Source of the DNA: an uncultured Mollicutes bacterium | GTDB taxonomy: Bacteria > Bacillota_I > Bacilli_A > RFN20 > CAG-826 | Reading direction: 5' to 3' | Length of the DNA stretch: 64,000 nucleotides | Assembly: GCA_900540365.1 (NCBI GenBank) | Contig: UQFN01000007.1 | Coordinates: 24,004-88,003, forward strand | Part shown: in pieces, positions 53,643 through 62,482 of the stretch | Numbering within the stretch: position 1 is the stretch's first letter | Layout of the letters: each line of letters begins with the position of its first letter | Notes under the pieces: generated by a model | Database searches by the model: none | The model's input: only the letters and a program-made list of their open reading frames with translations | What the model was told of the DNA's origin: nothing | Made by a program: the position numbers and the translations under genes

Positions 53643-53699
53643 TTTTACTAGAAAAATGAAAGCCTACTAGCAAAACGTATCTCTACTAGAAAAATGATA
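53643..53699 (+). repeat. Three imperfect 19-bp tandem repeats around TACTAG
   Basis: TACTAG recurs at 53646-53651, 53665-53670 and 53684-53689 with an exact 19-bp period. It is followed by AAAAATGA, CAAAACGT and AAAAATGA respectively. A fourth box lies at 53595-53600. The layout is iteron-like. Confidence 0.55.
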
Positions 53700-53746
53700 C
53701 CTGCGTTATGAAAAATAATTTTTGTACAAAATTAATCCGTGATTCA

Positions 53747-53772
53747 CAATCCTATTGGCGACAGTAGGGTTG
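53747..53772 (+). other. Stable 11-bp hairpin with GCGA loop
   Basis: CAATCCTATTG (53747-53757) and CAGTAGGGTTG (53762-53772) pair fully, with two T-G pairs on the plus-strand RNA. There is no adjacent T-run until 53781, so it may be part of a structured leader or a small RNA. Confidence 0.5.
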
Positions 53773-53880
53773 GGCGATCTATTTTTTGTTTTTGAGAAAA
53801 AAGTCCCTAAAAGTCTCTTTAAAATATCGAAATTATGCATGTTTTATGATAAAATATTTCATTGAAATGAGTGGTGAGTG

Positions 53881-56760
53881 ATGGGACTTCAAAACGCTAT
53901 TAAAAAAAGAAAACTTAATAACGAAATCAAAGCAACTGCCAATCCTCAACAGTTAGAAGCCATTAAAACTATAGATGGTCCATTATTGATTATTGCTGGA
54001 CCTGGCACTGGCAAGACGTTTACTTTGATAAATCGAACTTTAAATTTAATCGTTAATCATAATATTGATCCATCGAGTATTTTTCTTGCGACATTTACAG
54101 AAAAAGCCTCAAAAGAATTAACAAGCCGACTTTCAAATATGCTTGCTAAATATGAGATGGATTTCAATCCTAATGACATGTATGTGGGTACATTTCATTC
54201 TATTTGTTTGAAGATATTAAAAGAGAATGTTGAAAAAAGCAGGCTTGAAAAGAATTTCAAAGTAGTAGACCAATTCGAGCAACAATACTTTATTTATAAT
54301 CATTTGTCCGATTTTATTAAAATTGAAAACTTTGATTTATTTATCTCAGTCAGCGCTTGGTGGGATAAAGCCGCTGAACTAATGAAAGTTATTAATCGTC
54401 TTCAAGAAGAATTGGTTAATTATGACGAACTTTTAAAATCGAATGTTGTCAGTAACAAATTTTATGGTGAAATTCTAAAAACCTATGAAGACTTGCGAAT
54501 AAAGAATAATCTTTTAGATTTTAGTTCAATTCAAGTAGAAACTTATAAGATGTTAAATGAACATGAAGAACTAAAAGAAGAACTTTTGACAAAGATTAAA
54601 TATGTTATGGTTGACGAATATCAAGATACTAACCACATACAAGAGAAATTGAGTTTATTGTTATCAGGCAAACAAAACAATATATGCGTTGTTGGTGACG
54701 ATGACCAAGCTATTTATAGATTTAGAGGAGCTACGGTTCGAAATATTCTCGAATTTCAAAATCATTTTAAAAATTGTAAAAAAATTGAATTAGTGAATAA
54801 CTATCGTTCAAATTCACGAATTGTAGATTTTTATAATGATTGGATGGAAGTTACCGATGGTCGAGACTTTAAATTTCAATGGGATAAATACCGTTATGAT
54901 AAAAGAATTGTTGCTAGTAAAAATAGTGAATTTATGCATGATGCGGTTATTCAATTATCAACAAAAGAACCAGATTATCTAAATAAAAAAGTCTTAGAAT
55001 TCATAAAAAACTTGCAAAAATCAAGTAAAATTTCAAATTTAAACCAAATAGCATTTTTATTTAGATCTGTAAAAAATGAGGATGTAATACAACTAGCTAA
55101 TTATTTAGAAAGTAATAATATCCCGGTTTATTCACCTCGTTCTAACATGTTTTTTAAAAGACATGAGGTTAAGTCGATTGTTGGTTGCTTGTACTTATTA
55201 TTTCCTAATTTTGTTAGAGATATTGAAACATCAGAACATAAATTTACATTGCATAAATTTTTAAAAGATTGTGAATTAGCAGCTATTCATATCTTGAAGA
55301 ATCCTAAATATAGTGATTTTCAAAAGTGGTATAAAAGAACCTTAAATGATTTAAAAATTTTAGATGTTGCTCTTGATTATGCATTTACTGGAATTATATT
55401 CCAAATGTTATCCTTCGAACCATTTTCAGATATGGTAAAAGCCGACATGAATAGCGGTGTTTATGATACCAGAACTGCTAGAAATGTTGCTTTATTAGAG
55501 TCTTTAATTGCTAGATTTGAAAAGATGTACAACATTTCTGTTTTAACAAAAAACAACGCTTATGGTTACGTGAAAAAGTTATTTAATACATATTTTAGAT
55601 TTTTATTGGAAGGCGGAATTACCGAGTACGAAGATGAAAGCGAATACGCTCCAAGTAATTGTGTTTCTTTTATGACCATTCACCAATCTAAAGGAATGGA
55701 ATTTCCAATTGTGGTGGTTGGTTTACAAAGTGCAACACCAAGAAAGCAATATGATGAAAACGTAGAAAACATTGTCAAGGAGTTTTCTGGAAGAGGGCAA
55801 TTTGAAGATATTGAATCCACCAAGTATTTTGATTTCTGGCGTCTTTACTATGTTGCATTTTCAAGAGCACAATCATTATTAGTAATGCTTTGTGATGCTT
55901 CTAAAAATAATGAACCTAGTAAGTATTTTGAAAGACTATATAAAGAATTACCATATGAGGCTGAATTAAACAAATTTAATTTTGAGAAGGTTAAACCAAC
56001 CAATCTTAAAAATGCATATTCATTTACTAGTGATATTAACGTTTATTTAACTTGTCCTACTCAATATATGTTTTTTAAAGAATTAGGTTTTGAGCCTGTA
56101 AGGAGCGGAGGCACTTTGTTTGGTACTGTAGTGCATCAAACTATCGAAGATATAAATAAAAAAATAATTGCCAAGGAAGCTAATGAAATTACTGAGGATA
56201 AAATCAAAGAGTGGCTGGATATTAATTATGAAACCGCTAGTAAAGCAAATAACTCTTATTTAGGTGAAAAATTTTTAAAAGCAGGTCTTGAGCAAGTTCT
56301 TAATTATTACAAGAGAGTAAAAGATAATCCTGACCTTGTTTCTCAATCAGAACTACCTATTACCTTGGTTAATGGCGATTATATAATAAGTGGTAAAGTT
56401 GACTTAGTAGTTAATAACAAAGGTAAATATCAACTCCTAGATTTTAAAACTGAAAAAAAGCCAAATTTAGTAAAAGATGCTGATAAAATAAATAGAGTAA
56501 AACGACAGCTTGAAATTTATACATATTTATTCGAAAAGAGATATGGGATAAAAGTCGATGGGATGAGAGTGTATTATACAAGCGAACTTAATTCTAACCC
56601 ATTTATTAACTTTAAGAAGGAAGATGAAAATATCAAAAAAACTATTAAAGAATTTGATAATGTTGTAAAAAATATTGAAAACAAAAATTTTGAAAGCAGA
56701 TGTAGTGATCTTAACATTTGTAAAAACTGTGACTTTAGATTTTATTGTAGGAGGACTTAA
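53881..56760 (+). CDS. UvrD/PcrA-type helicase fused to a RecB-like Fe-S nuclease
   Basis: A 959-residue protein. Superfamily 1 helicase motifs are complete: AGPGTGKT (K45), VDEYQDTN (D245), GDDDQAIYRFRGA, NNYRSNSR, TIHQSKGMEF and YVAFSRAQ. The C-terminal PD-(D/E)xK domain has GTVVHQTIE, GKVDLVV and LLDFKT (D854, K856). It is embraced by four cysteines, one in YLTCPTQYMFF and three in the last 15 residues (C-x5-C-x2-C-x5-C), as in AddB/Cas4-type Fe-S nucleases. It would unwind and degrade DNA ends. A GTG lies one codon before the chosen ATG. It leads an operon with mod and res, 2 nt ahead of mod, so defence against foreign DNA is more likely than general repair. Confidence 0.85.
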   Translation: MGLQNAIKKRKLNNEIKATANPQQLEAIKTIDGPLLIIAGPGTGKTFTLINRTLNLIVNHNIDPSSIFLATFTEKASKELTSRLSNMLAKYEMDFNPNDMYVGTFHSICLKILKENVEKSRLEKNFKVVDQFEQQYFIYNHLSDFIKIENFDLFISVSAWWDKAAELMKVINRLQEELVNYDELLKSNVVSNKFYGEILKTYEDLRIKNNLLDFSSIQVETYKMLNEHEELKEELLTKIKYVMVDEYQDTNHIQEKLSLLLSGKQNNICVVGDDDQAIYRFRGATVRNILEFQNHFKNCKKIELVNNYRSNSRIVDFYNDWMEVTDGRDFKFQWDKYRYDKRIVASKNSEFMHDAVIQLSTKEPDYLNKKVLEFIKNLQKSSKISNLNQIAFLFRSVKNEDVIQLANYLESNNIPVYSPRSNMFFKRHEVKSIVGCLYLLFPNFVRDIETSEHKFTLHKFLKDCELAAIHILKNPKYSDFQKWYKRTLNDLKILDVALDYAFTGIIFQMLSFEPFSDMVKADMNSGVYDTRTARNVALLESLIARFEKMYNISVLTKNNAYGYVKKLFNTYFRFLLEGGITEYEDESEYAPSNCVSFMTIHQSKGMEFPIVVVGLQSATPRKQYDENVENIVKEFSGRGQFEDIESTKYFDFWRLYYVAFSRAQSLLVMLCDASKNNEPSKYFERLYKELPYEAELNKFNFEKVKPTNLKNAYSFTSDINVYLTCPTQYMFFKELGFEPVRSGGTLFGTVVHQTIEDINKKIIAKEANEITEDKIKEWLDINYETASKANNSYLGEKFLKAGLEQVLNYYKRVKDNPDLVSQSELPITLVNGDYIISGKVDLVVNNKGKYQLLDFKTEKKPNLVKDADKINRVKRQLEIYTYLFEKRYGIKVDGMRVYYTSELNSNPFINFKKEDENIKKTIKEFDNVVKNIENKNFESRCSDLNICKNCDFRFYCRRT

Positions 56761-56762
56761 GC

Positions 56763-58460
56763 ATGACTGAAGGAAGAAATGATGAGCAATTAACTTTATT
56801 TGATTTGGATACAAAACCTATTATTAAAGGTTTCCCTGAACTTAGATGGACCGGGAAAAGACCTTTTAAGCAAACTCAATATTACCCAGCTCAATTAAAA
56901 GAAAGATATGGCAATCCTGATGCAAATGGATGGATTAACAAAATTTTCTGGGGCGATAATCTTCAAGTTATGTCTCATTTGCTTAAAGAGTACAGGGGGA
57001 AAATAGATTTAATTTATATTGACCCACCTTTTGATAGTAAAGCTGATTATAAGAAGAAGATCGAATTAAAAGGCAAACATGCAGAAAATGACAATAATTT
57101 TTTTGAACAAAAACAATATGGGGATATTTGGAACAACGATGAATATCTACAGTTTATGTACGAAAGACTGATATTATTGCGTGAATTACTTTCTGATAAA
57201 GGCAGTATTTATGTACATTTAGATAACAAAAGAAGCTTTCATTTAAAATTAATTATGGATGAAGTTTTTGGTAGTTCCAATTTTAGAAGTTCAATTATTT
57301 GGGATACATCTATTCCATATGTTGCTGGTAATAAATGGCTATCACCAAACTGGATTTATTCACAGGCAACTATCTTTTACTATACAAAAAGCAGTAATTT
57401 TATCTTCAATAAACTATATGATGAGGTAAAACAACCTTCTGGTGATATATCGAAAAAACCTTTAAAGGATGTTTGGGTTGATATTCCTAACTTTGCAGGC
57501 TTTTTGGGTTGTAAAGATAAGAAAACTGGTTATCCAACTCAAAAACCAGAAAAACTTTTAGAAAGAATAATAACTGCGTCTTCTAATCCTGGTGATTTGA
57601 TTTTTGATTGTTTTATGGGTTCGGGCACTACTCAAGCAGTGGCAATGAAATTAGGACGTCGCTTTATAGGCGCAGATATTAACTTAGGCTCTATTCAAGC
57701 AACAAGCAAACGACTTTTAGACATTATGAGTAATAACGATTTATTTAGTGGCGAGAAAACAGGGTTTGAAGTTTATAATGTCAATAACTATGATTTCTTT
57801 AAAAATCCACTTGAAGCTAGAGATTTATTAATTGAAGCGCTACAAATTCAACCATTCTCACAAGGAAATGTCTTTGATGGTGAATTAGATGGAAGAAAGG
57901 TTAAAATCTTGCCTGTTAATAGAATCGCTACTAGAGTTGACTTGCAGCCTTTGACTTCAAATTTGCCATATAAGTCATATGAAAAAATACAAGAGCAGGA
58001 TCCTAACGCAATTGTTGATAGAATTACTTTAGTCTGTATGGGACACGAACCAGATTTAAAAGGTTCATTCCTACAAATGGTTGGCAAATTTAAAATTGAT
58101 GTTGAAATAGTAGATATTTTAAAAGACAAATCTCAATTAGAGTTTAAGAGAGATAGTCAGGCTAACATTCAATTTAAGCACAAGGTTTTAACAATTAAAT
58201 CCTTTTATCCAATGAATTTGATGCAAAAATTATCTATTCAACAAGAAGAAGTAGATGACTGGACACAATTAGTAGACTCTATTCTTGTTGATTATAATTA
58301 TGACGGCCAAACTCTAAATCCTCAAATTCTCGATGTTCCAAGCAAAAAAGAACTTGTTAAAGGAAAATATGAAATACCAAAAAACCACGGAAGAATAAAA
58401 GTAAAAATTACCGACCTTCTTTCAGAATCATATGAAGTGGAGGTAGTCGATAATGGCTAA
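56763..58460 (+). CDS. Type III-like site-specific adenine DNA methyltransferase (Mod)
   Basis: A 565-residue amino-methyltransferase of the beta class. The catalytic motif DPPF (D87) precedes the AdoMet-binding DCFMGSGTTQA (D282), with NKIFWGDNLQVM ahead of DPPF. PTQKPEKLLERII is the usual motif before the AdoMet site. The region after residue 330 is the candidate target-recognition part. It methylates adenine N6 (or cytosine N4) within an unknown recognition site. GGAGG at 56749-56754 precedes the ATG. Its last codons overlap the N-terminal remnant of res (ATG at 58453). Confidence 0.88.
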   Translation: MTEGRNDEQLTLFDLDTKPIIKGFPELRWTGKRPFKQTQYYPAQLKERYGNPDANGWINKIFWGDNLQVMSHLLKEYRGKIDLIYIDPPFDSKADYKKKIELKGKHAENDNNFFEQKQYGDIWNNDEYLQFMYERLILLRELLSDKGSIYVHLDNKRSFHLKLIMDEVFGSSNFRSSIIWDTSIPYVAGNKWLSPNWIYSQATIFYYTKSSNFIFNKLYDEVKQPSGDISKKPLKDVWVDIPNFAGFLGCKDKKTGYPTQKPEKLLERIITASSNPGDLIFDCFMGSGTTQAVAMKLGRRFIGADINLGSIQATSKRLLDIMSNNDLFSGEKTGFEVYNVNNYDFFKNPLEARDLLIEALQIQPFSQGNVFDGELDGRKVKILPVNRIATRVDLQPLTSNLPYKSYEKIQEQDPNAIVDRITLVCMGHEPDLKGSFLQMVGKFKIDVEIVDILKDKSQLEFKRDSQANIQFKHKVLTIKSFYPMNLMQKLSIQQEEVDDWTQLVDSILVDYNYDGQTLNPQILDVPSKKELVKGKYEIPKNHGRIKVKITDLLSESYEVEVVDNG

Positions 58461-61122
58461 GAAAAATAAACCCATTGATTACCCATTTTATGAAGCTCTT
58501 TTAGGATTTTATGAATCTAGTAAAAAAGAAATTTGGAAGTTTTACAAACCTGAAACTAGAAAAATTTTAAATTATAATGATAAAGAAAAAAGAGAAGATG
58601 CTTTTTTAAGAAAACCGCAATATTAAGCGTTACAAATTTATATATTAATAAAAGAATTACTAAATAACGCACAAATGTTTAGTATATTTGCCGATTGGTA
58701 TAATAAAAAAGGTGCTTTTACTGGTCGCGCCCCATTTAGTACGAAACAAGATGAACAACTTTCTATTTTTGATTTTATGATGGATGACATAACTAAGGAA
58801 AGTTATGAACAATTATTTGATAAATTAAAAGCACAAGGTCAGAGTTATCCTAATTATATTTATGCTTTGACGATGGGCACTGGCAAAACCATTTTAATGG
58901 CTACCTGTATTTTTTATGAGTTTATTTTAGCTCATAAATACCCTGATGATTCTTTATATTGTCATAATGCTTTAGTGTTTGCACCAGACAAAACTGTTCT
59001 TCAATCCTTAAGAGAAATTCAAACTTTTGATTTTAAAAAGGTTATACCTAGTGATTATGTTAATTTTTTAACTTCAAATTTAAAGTTTTATATATTGGAT
59101 GATTCATCAACCTCTTTGAATACTATTGATGGTAGTGATTTTAATATTATTATCTCTAACACTCAAAAAATTATTCTTAAGGAAAAGCATAAAGAAAAGA
59201 GTGCTACAGATAAATTGATGAATATGTCTCTTTTTGATTATGAATTAGATAGCGAGACACAAGACATTTATAGTTTTTTGGAAAACGAAGTAGAGGATGA
59301 AAGAGAAGTTGAAGTAAACCAAAGATTCCAAAAAATCATAAGATTAAAACAACTAGGCGTTTATGTTGATGAAGCCCATCACATGTTTGGTAAAGAATTA
59401 TCTGCTTCATTAAACGATACGACTAATGAAAGTTCTTTGCGATACACCATTAACAAAATTGCTGATGTTTTAGAAAAAAGTTCTACTAAATTGGTAGCGT
59501 GTTACAACTTTACTGGAACACCATATGTTGAAAATTCAGTTCTTCCTGAAGTTGTCTATAGTTATGGACTTAAAACAGCAATTGATAATGAATATTTAAA
59601 GCAAGTTCAAATCAATGGATATGATAACGTTAAAAATGAAGAGTTTTTACGTAGAGTATTAGAAGATTTCTTTTTGTCGTATAATGGTAATTTGTATGAA
59701 GGTTTGACACCAAAAATAGCCATTTATGGCGCTACTGTTGATGAAGTAGTAAATGAAATTCAACCTCTCGTTGAAGGAATATTAAATGATTTAGGAGTCC
59801 CGTTAGGCACTATTTTAGTTAATGTTGGAGATCAAAAATACACCAAGGATTCTGATATTAAAAATTTTAACAATCTTGATGTAGTCGGCACCGAAGGAAG
59901 CTTAAAACAGGTCATTCTCTTAGTCAATAAAGGTAAAGAAGGATGGAACTGTAGATCTCTTTTTTCGGTTGCTTTATTTAGATCTCCTAAATCAAAAGTG
60001 TTTGTTCTCCAATCTACAATGAGATGTTTAAGAAGTATCACTGAAATTCAACAAAAAGCCAGAGTATATCTTTCAAAGGATAACTTTAATATTTTAGATG
60101 AAGAGTTGCAAAAGAACTTCAATCTTAATATTGCTACAGTTAATAGTTCAGGCGCTCCTTTAAAAACAGAGTATCTTGTTAAAATCGTAGAACCTGTTAT
60201 TACATTGAATTTAAGTGAAATTAAAAAGACTTACAATATTCGCAGAAGGAACGTAGATTTAACTCATTATTCTATTGATTTAAGCAAAATAGACCTAGAA
60301 AAATATAAATCTACTAAAACCGTTAAAGAGGGGCTTGATACTAGACAACGATTAAAAGTAGAGGAATTTGTTAGTGAAACGAATCATAAATATTCTAAGT
60401 ATCAAATTATTTATGAAGTTGCTAGATATTTAAACGAGTACGGTAATGTTTTAGATGTCGAACAAATTTTAGAAAATACATCAAATTTTGATGAAATTGT
60501 TGACCTAGTTTCTAAGTATAATGGCATTCTTTATGATGAGTTAATACCATCTATATTTAATTATTTATATTGGATAGAAGAAAAGGTTGAGAAGGAAGAT
60601 AAACACGTACCACTTATCAAATACCCTAATGGTGTTGACCATTTTACATTTAGAAGTACTAAAGATTTAACAATCCAGAAGGATGAAAATTTAGTTAAAA
60701 CTTATTCTTCTAAAAGTTTTCATACTGATAGATATTGTTTTGATTCAAAACCTGAAGAGCAATTATTCCTTGATTTAATTGTTGATAAAAACGTGTATAA
60801 GATTTATTTTACCGGCATGTTTACTGGAAAAGAGAATGGTTTATCAGTTCAATACATCGATCCCGAATCAAATGTGATAAGAACATATTATCCAGATTTT
60901 TTGGTTTATTATAAAGATGGTTCTATTGACGTTATTGAAGTTAAAGGCGATAACATGATTGATTCAAAAGAAGTTCAAGCAAAAGCTGAAGCCATGTTAG
61001 AAACCGCTCTTTATAGCGATAAAATGGATTATAAGATAATTAAAGCAAGCGATATTATGCATAATCGATATAGAGATGGCGATAAAATCAAGCGACCTGA
61101 AGACTTATTTATTAAAGAATAA
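58453..61122 (+). pseudogene. Type III restriction (Res) subunit interrupted by an in-frame stop
   Basis: One frame runs from ATG 58453, overlapping the mod stop, to 61122 with a single TAA at 58624-58626. The first part encodes 57 residues ending RKPQY, and the frame resumes ALQIYILIKELLNNAQMF, matching the uninterrupted N-terminus of Res helicases (RKPQYEAL is common). A GAA to TAA change explains it. Downstream from ATG 58675 an 815-residue ORF keeps helicase motif TMGTGKT (K71), DEAH (D232), NFTGTPYV, a motif V/VI region (STMRCLRSI) and the endonuclease PD...EVK (D741, E755, K757). No ribosome site precedes 58675, so restriction is probably lost or weak. Sequencing error is an alternative. 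Confidence 0.82.
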
Positions 61123-61142
61123 TACTTTTAAATATTACTGAC

Positions 61143-61221
61143 CTATCATTGAACTGAACCCCATTTAGTTCACAGGAAAAGAAAAAACCTTCTATCGTTG
61201 AACTGAACCCCATTTAGTTCA
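61143..61221 (+). repeat. Two direct 30-nt repeats with internal dyad after res
   Basis: Copies at 61143-61172 and 61192-61221 differ at one base and have a 49-bp period. Each contains TGAACT and AGTTCA as inverted 6-bp arms around GAACCCCATTT. The TGAACTGAACCCC part resembles ends of IS3-family elements, but no transposase is present. Confidence 0.7.
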
Positions 61222-61222
61222 T

Positions 61223-61243
61223 TATAAGTATCAGATTTTTTAT
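61223..61243 (+). repeat. 21-nt repeat, copy 1 (upstream of the CNNM genes)
   Basis: TATAAGTATCAG followed by ATTTTTTAT. It matches 19 of 21 bases at 63861-63881, in the same orientation on the far side of the two CNNM genes. Confidence 0.5.
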
Positions 61244-61292
61244 TAGAGAAACGAGTTATGATGTTTGTAATTTCAATAGTATTAGATAGATA

Positions 61293-61322
61293 TTGATTTA
61301 TTTTTTTACTTTTTGTTATACT
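61293..61322 (+). promoter_or_regulatory. Promoter of the CNNM gene pair
   Basis: TTGATT (61293-61298), an 18-bp spacer and TATACT (61317-61322) with an upstream TG giving an extended -10. AAAAGGAG at 61335-61342 serves the GTG start. Confidence 0.65.
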
Positions 61323-61351
61323 TAATATCGACTTAAAAGGAGAATTAACAA

Positions 61352-62482
61352 GTGGACCCTGACCTATGTACCCTGCTGCTAGCTAATAATATTGATTTAA
61401 ATGAGATAAGTATATGGGGCATGCCTTTTTATGCATGTATAATAGTCATCTGTGTTCTTCTTCTTGTTAGCGGATTATTTTCTGCTAGTGAAAATGCTTA
61501 TACAAATTGTAATAGATATCATTTTCAGTCTTTAGCTAATAAAGGCAATTTTACTGCAAAATTAGTAACTCGCTTAGTTGATAAATTTGATAATACATTA
61601 GTTACTGTTTTAGTTGGAAATAATATTGTACAGACTATTATGTCATTTTTAAGTGCGATGATCTTTTATAATATATGTCTCGCATTTGGTTTATCAGAAG
61701 GTGTTGAGTCTGTTTTATCGACTATCGTTATGGCTGCTTTAGTCTATATTGTTTCAGATACAGTTCCTAAGATCATCTCTAAAACAATACCTAATAAAAT
61801 GGCTATATTTTTAGCTTATCCTGTCACTTTTGTTTCGATTATTCTATTTCCGATTACGATTCTCTTTAGAGGGGTTTTAGCTTTAGTTCATAAAATATTC
61901 AAAGTTAAAGATCAGAACTTACTTTCTAAAGAACAGCTTATGCAGTCGGTTAGTGAAGCTATCAATGATGAAGATAATGTTGATGATGAGAATGAAGCTG
62001 AAAAGCTTTTTGAAAATGATGAGACAGAGATTATTGATAATGTCTTAACTTTTGATATGAGAAAAGTAAGGGATGTCTATACTTCTAAAGAGAAAGTTTT
62101 TTCTTTAAGTATCGATGAGTTAGATTATGAAACTATAAACTCAGTCATCATTGAAAAAGATTATTCGAGAATTCCGATTTATGAAGATAATAAAGATAAT
62201 ATTATCGGTATTTTAGTTTTGCGTCTTTATTTTGAAGAATATACTAAAGATAAACATTTCCCTATTCAATCGATACTTGAAAAACCTGTTTTTATAGATA
62301 TTGATACTCCTTTAGATGATTGTTTTAAAACCTTAAATGTTGAAAAAGTCCATTTAGGAATCGTAATGGAAAATGGTGTCAATAAGGGCATTATCTCTAT
62401 GGATGATGTTTTAGAAGAACTAGTCGATAATATTAAAGATGAAGAGAATAAAGATTTAGCAAAGGAGTTAGAAGATGAATAG
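61352..62482 (+). CDS. CNNM/CorC-type membrane protein (DUF21 + CBS pair), short form
   Basis: A 376-residue protein with a DUF21/CNNM transmembrane domain (about 15-185; SGLFSASENAYTNCNRYHF is the characteristic first motif and GNNIVQTIMS the second). A CBS pair follows at about 225-350 (YSRIPIYEDNKDNIIGIL, then HLGIVMENGVNKGIISMDDVLEELV). It lacks the C-terminal CorC_HlyC domain of its neighbour. Relatives export Mg2+ or Co2+, or were named haemolysins. GTG start, with AAAAGGAG 9 nt upstream. It overlaps the next gene by 8 nt, so the pair may act as a heteromer. Codon choice (more ATC, CTC and CTT) looks different from upstream genes. Confidence 0.88.
   Translation: MDPDLCTLLLANNIDLNEISIWGMPFYACIIVICVLLLVSGLFSASENAYTNCNRYHFQSLANKGNFTAKLVTRLVDKFDNTLVTVLVGNNIVQTIMSFLSAMIFYNICLAFGLSEGVESVLSTIVMAALVYIVSDTVPKIISKTIPNKMAIFLAYPVTFVSIILFPITILFRGVLALVHKIFKVKDQNLLSKEQLMQSVSEAINDEDNVDDENEAEKLFENDETEIIDNVLTFDMRKVRDVYTSKEKVFSLSIDELDYETINSVIIEKDYSRIPIYEDNKDNIIGILVLRLYFEEYTKDKHFPIQSILEKPVFIDIDTPLDDCFKTLNVEKVHLGIVMENGVNKGIISMDDVLEELVDNIKDEENKDLAKELEDE

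Larger units (their letters stand above)
53581..53880. other. Non-coding block between tRNA-Trp and the modification island
   Basis: No credible gene is seen in these 300 bases. They hold four TACTAG boxes (53595, 53646, 53665, 53684), a hairpin at 53747-53772 and, near the end, -10-like TATGAT/TAAAAT boxes at about 53845-53854 that may drive the helicase operon. Confidence 0.6.

Noticed and set aside
53443..53673. Minus-strand open frame of 76 codons
   Set aside because: It runs antisense through tRNA-Trp and its terminator, has no ribosome site and shows no recognisable protein pattern.
53595..53700. CRISPR-like reading of the TACTAG repeats
   Set aside because: The repeated core is only about 6-13 nt with a 19-bp period and no unique spacers; no cas genes are present.
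53881..61122. BREX, DISARM or CRISPR-linked system
   Set aside because: No PglZ, BrxC, DrmB, phospholipase-D or Cas proteins are seen; gene content fits a type III-like restriction-modification set plus a helicase-nuclease.
61143..61221. Intact insertion sequence after res
   Set aside because: Only short end-like repeats are present; there is no transposase between or beside them, and both copies have the same orientation.
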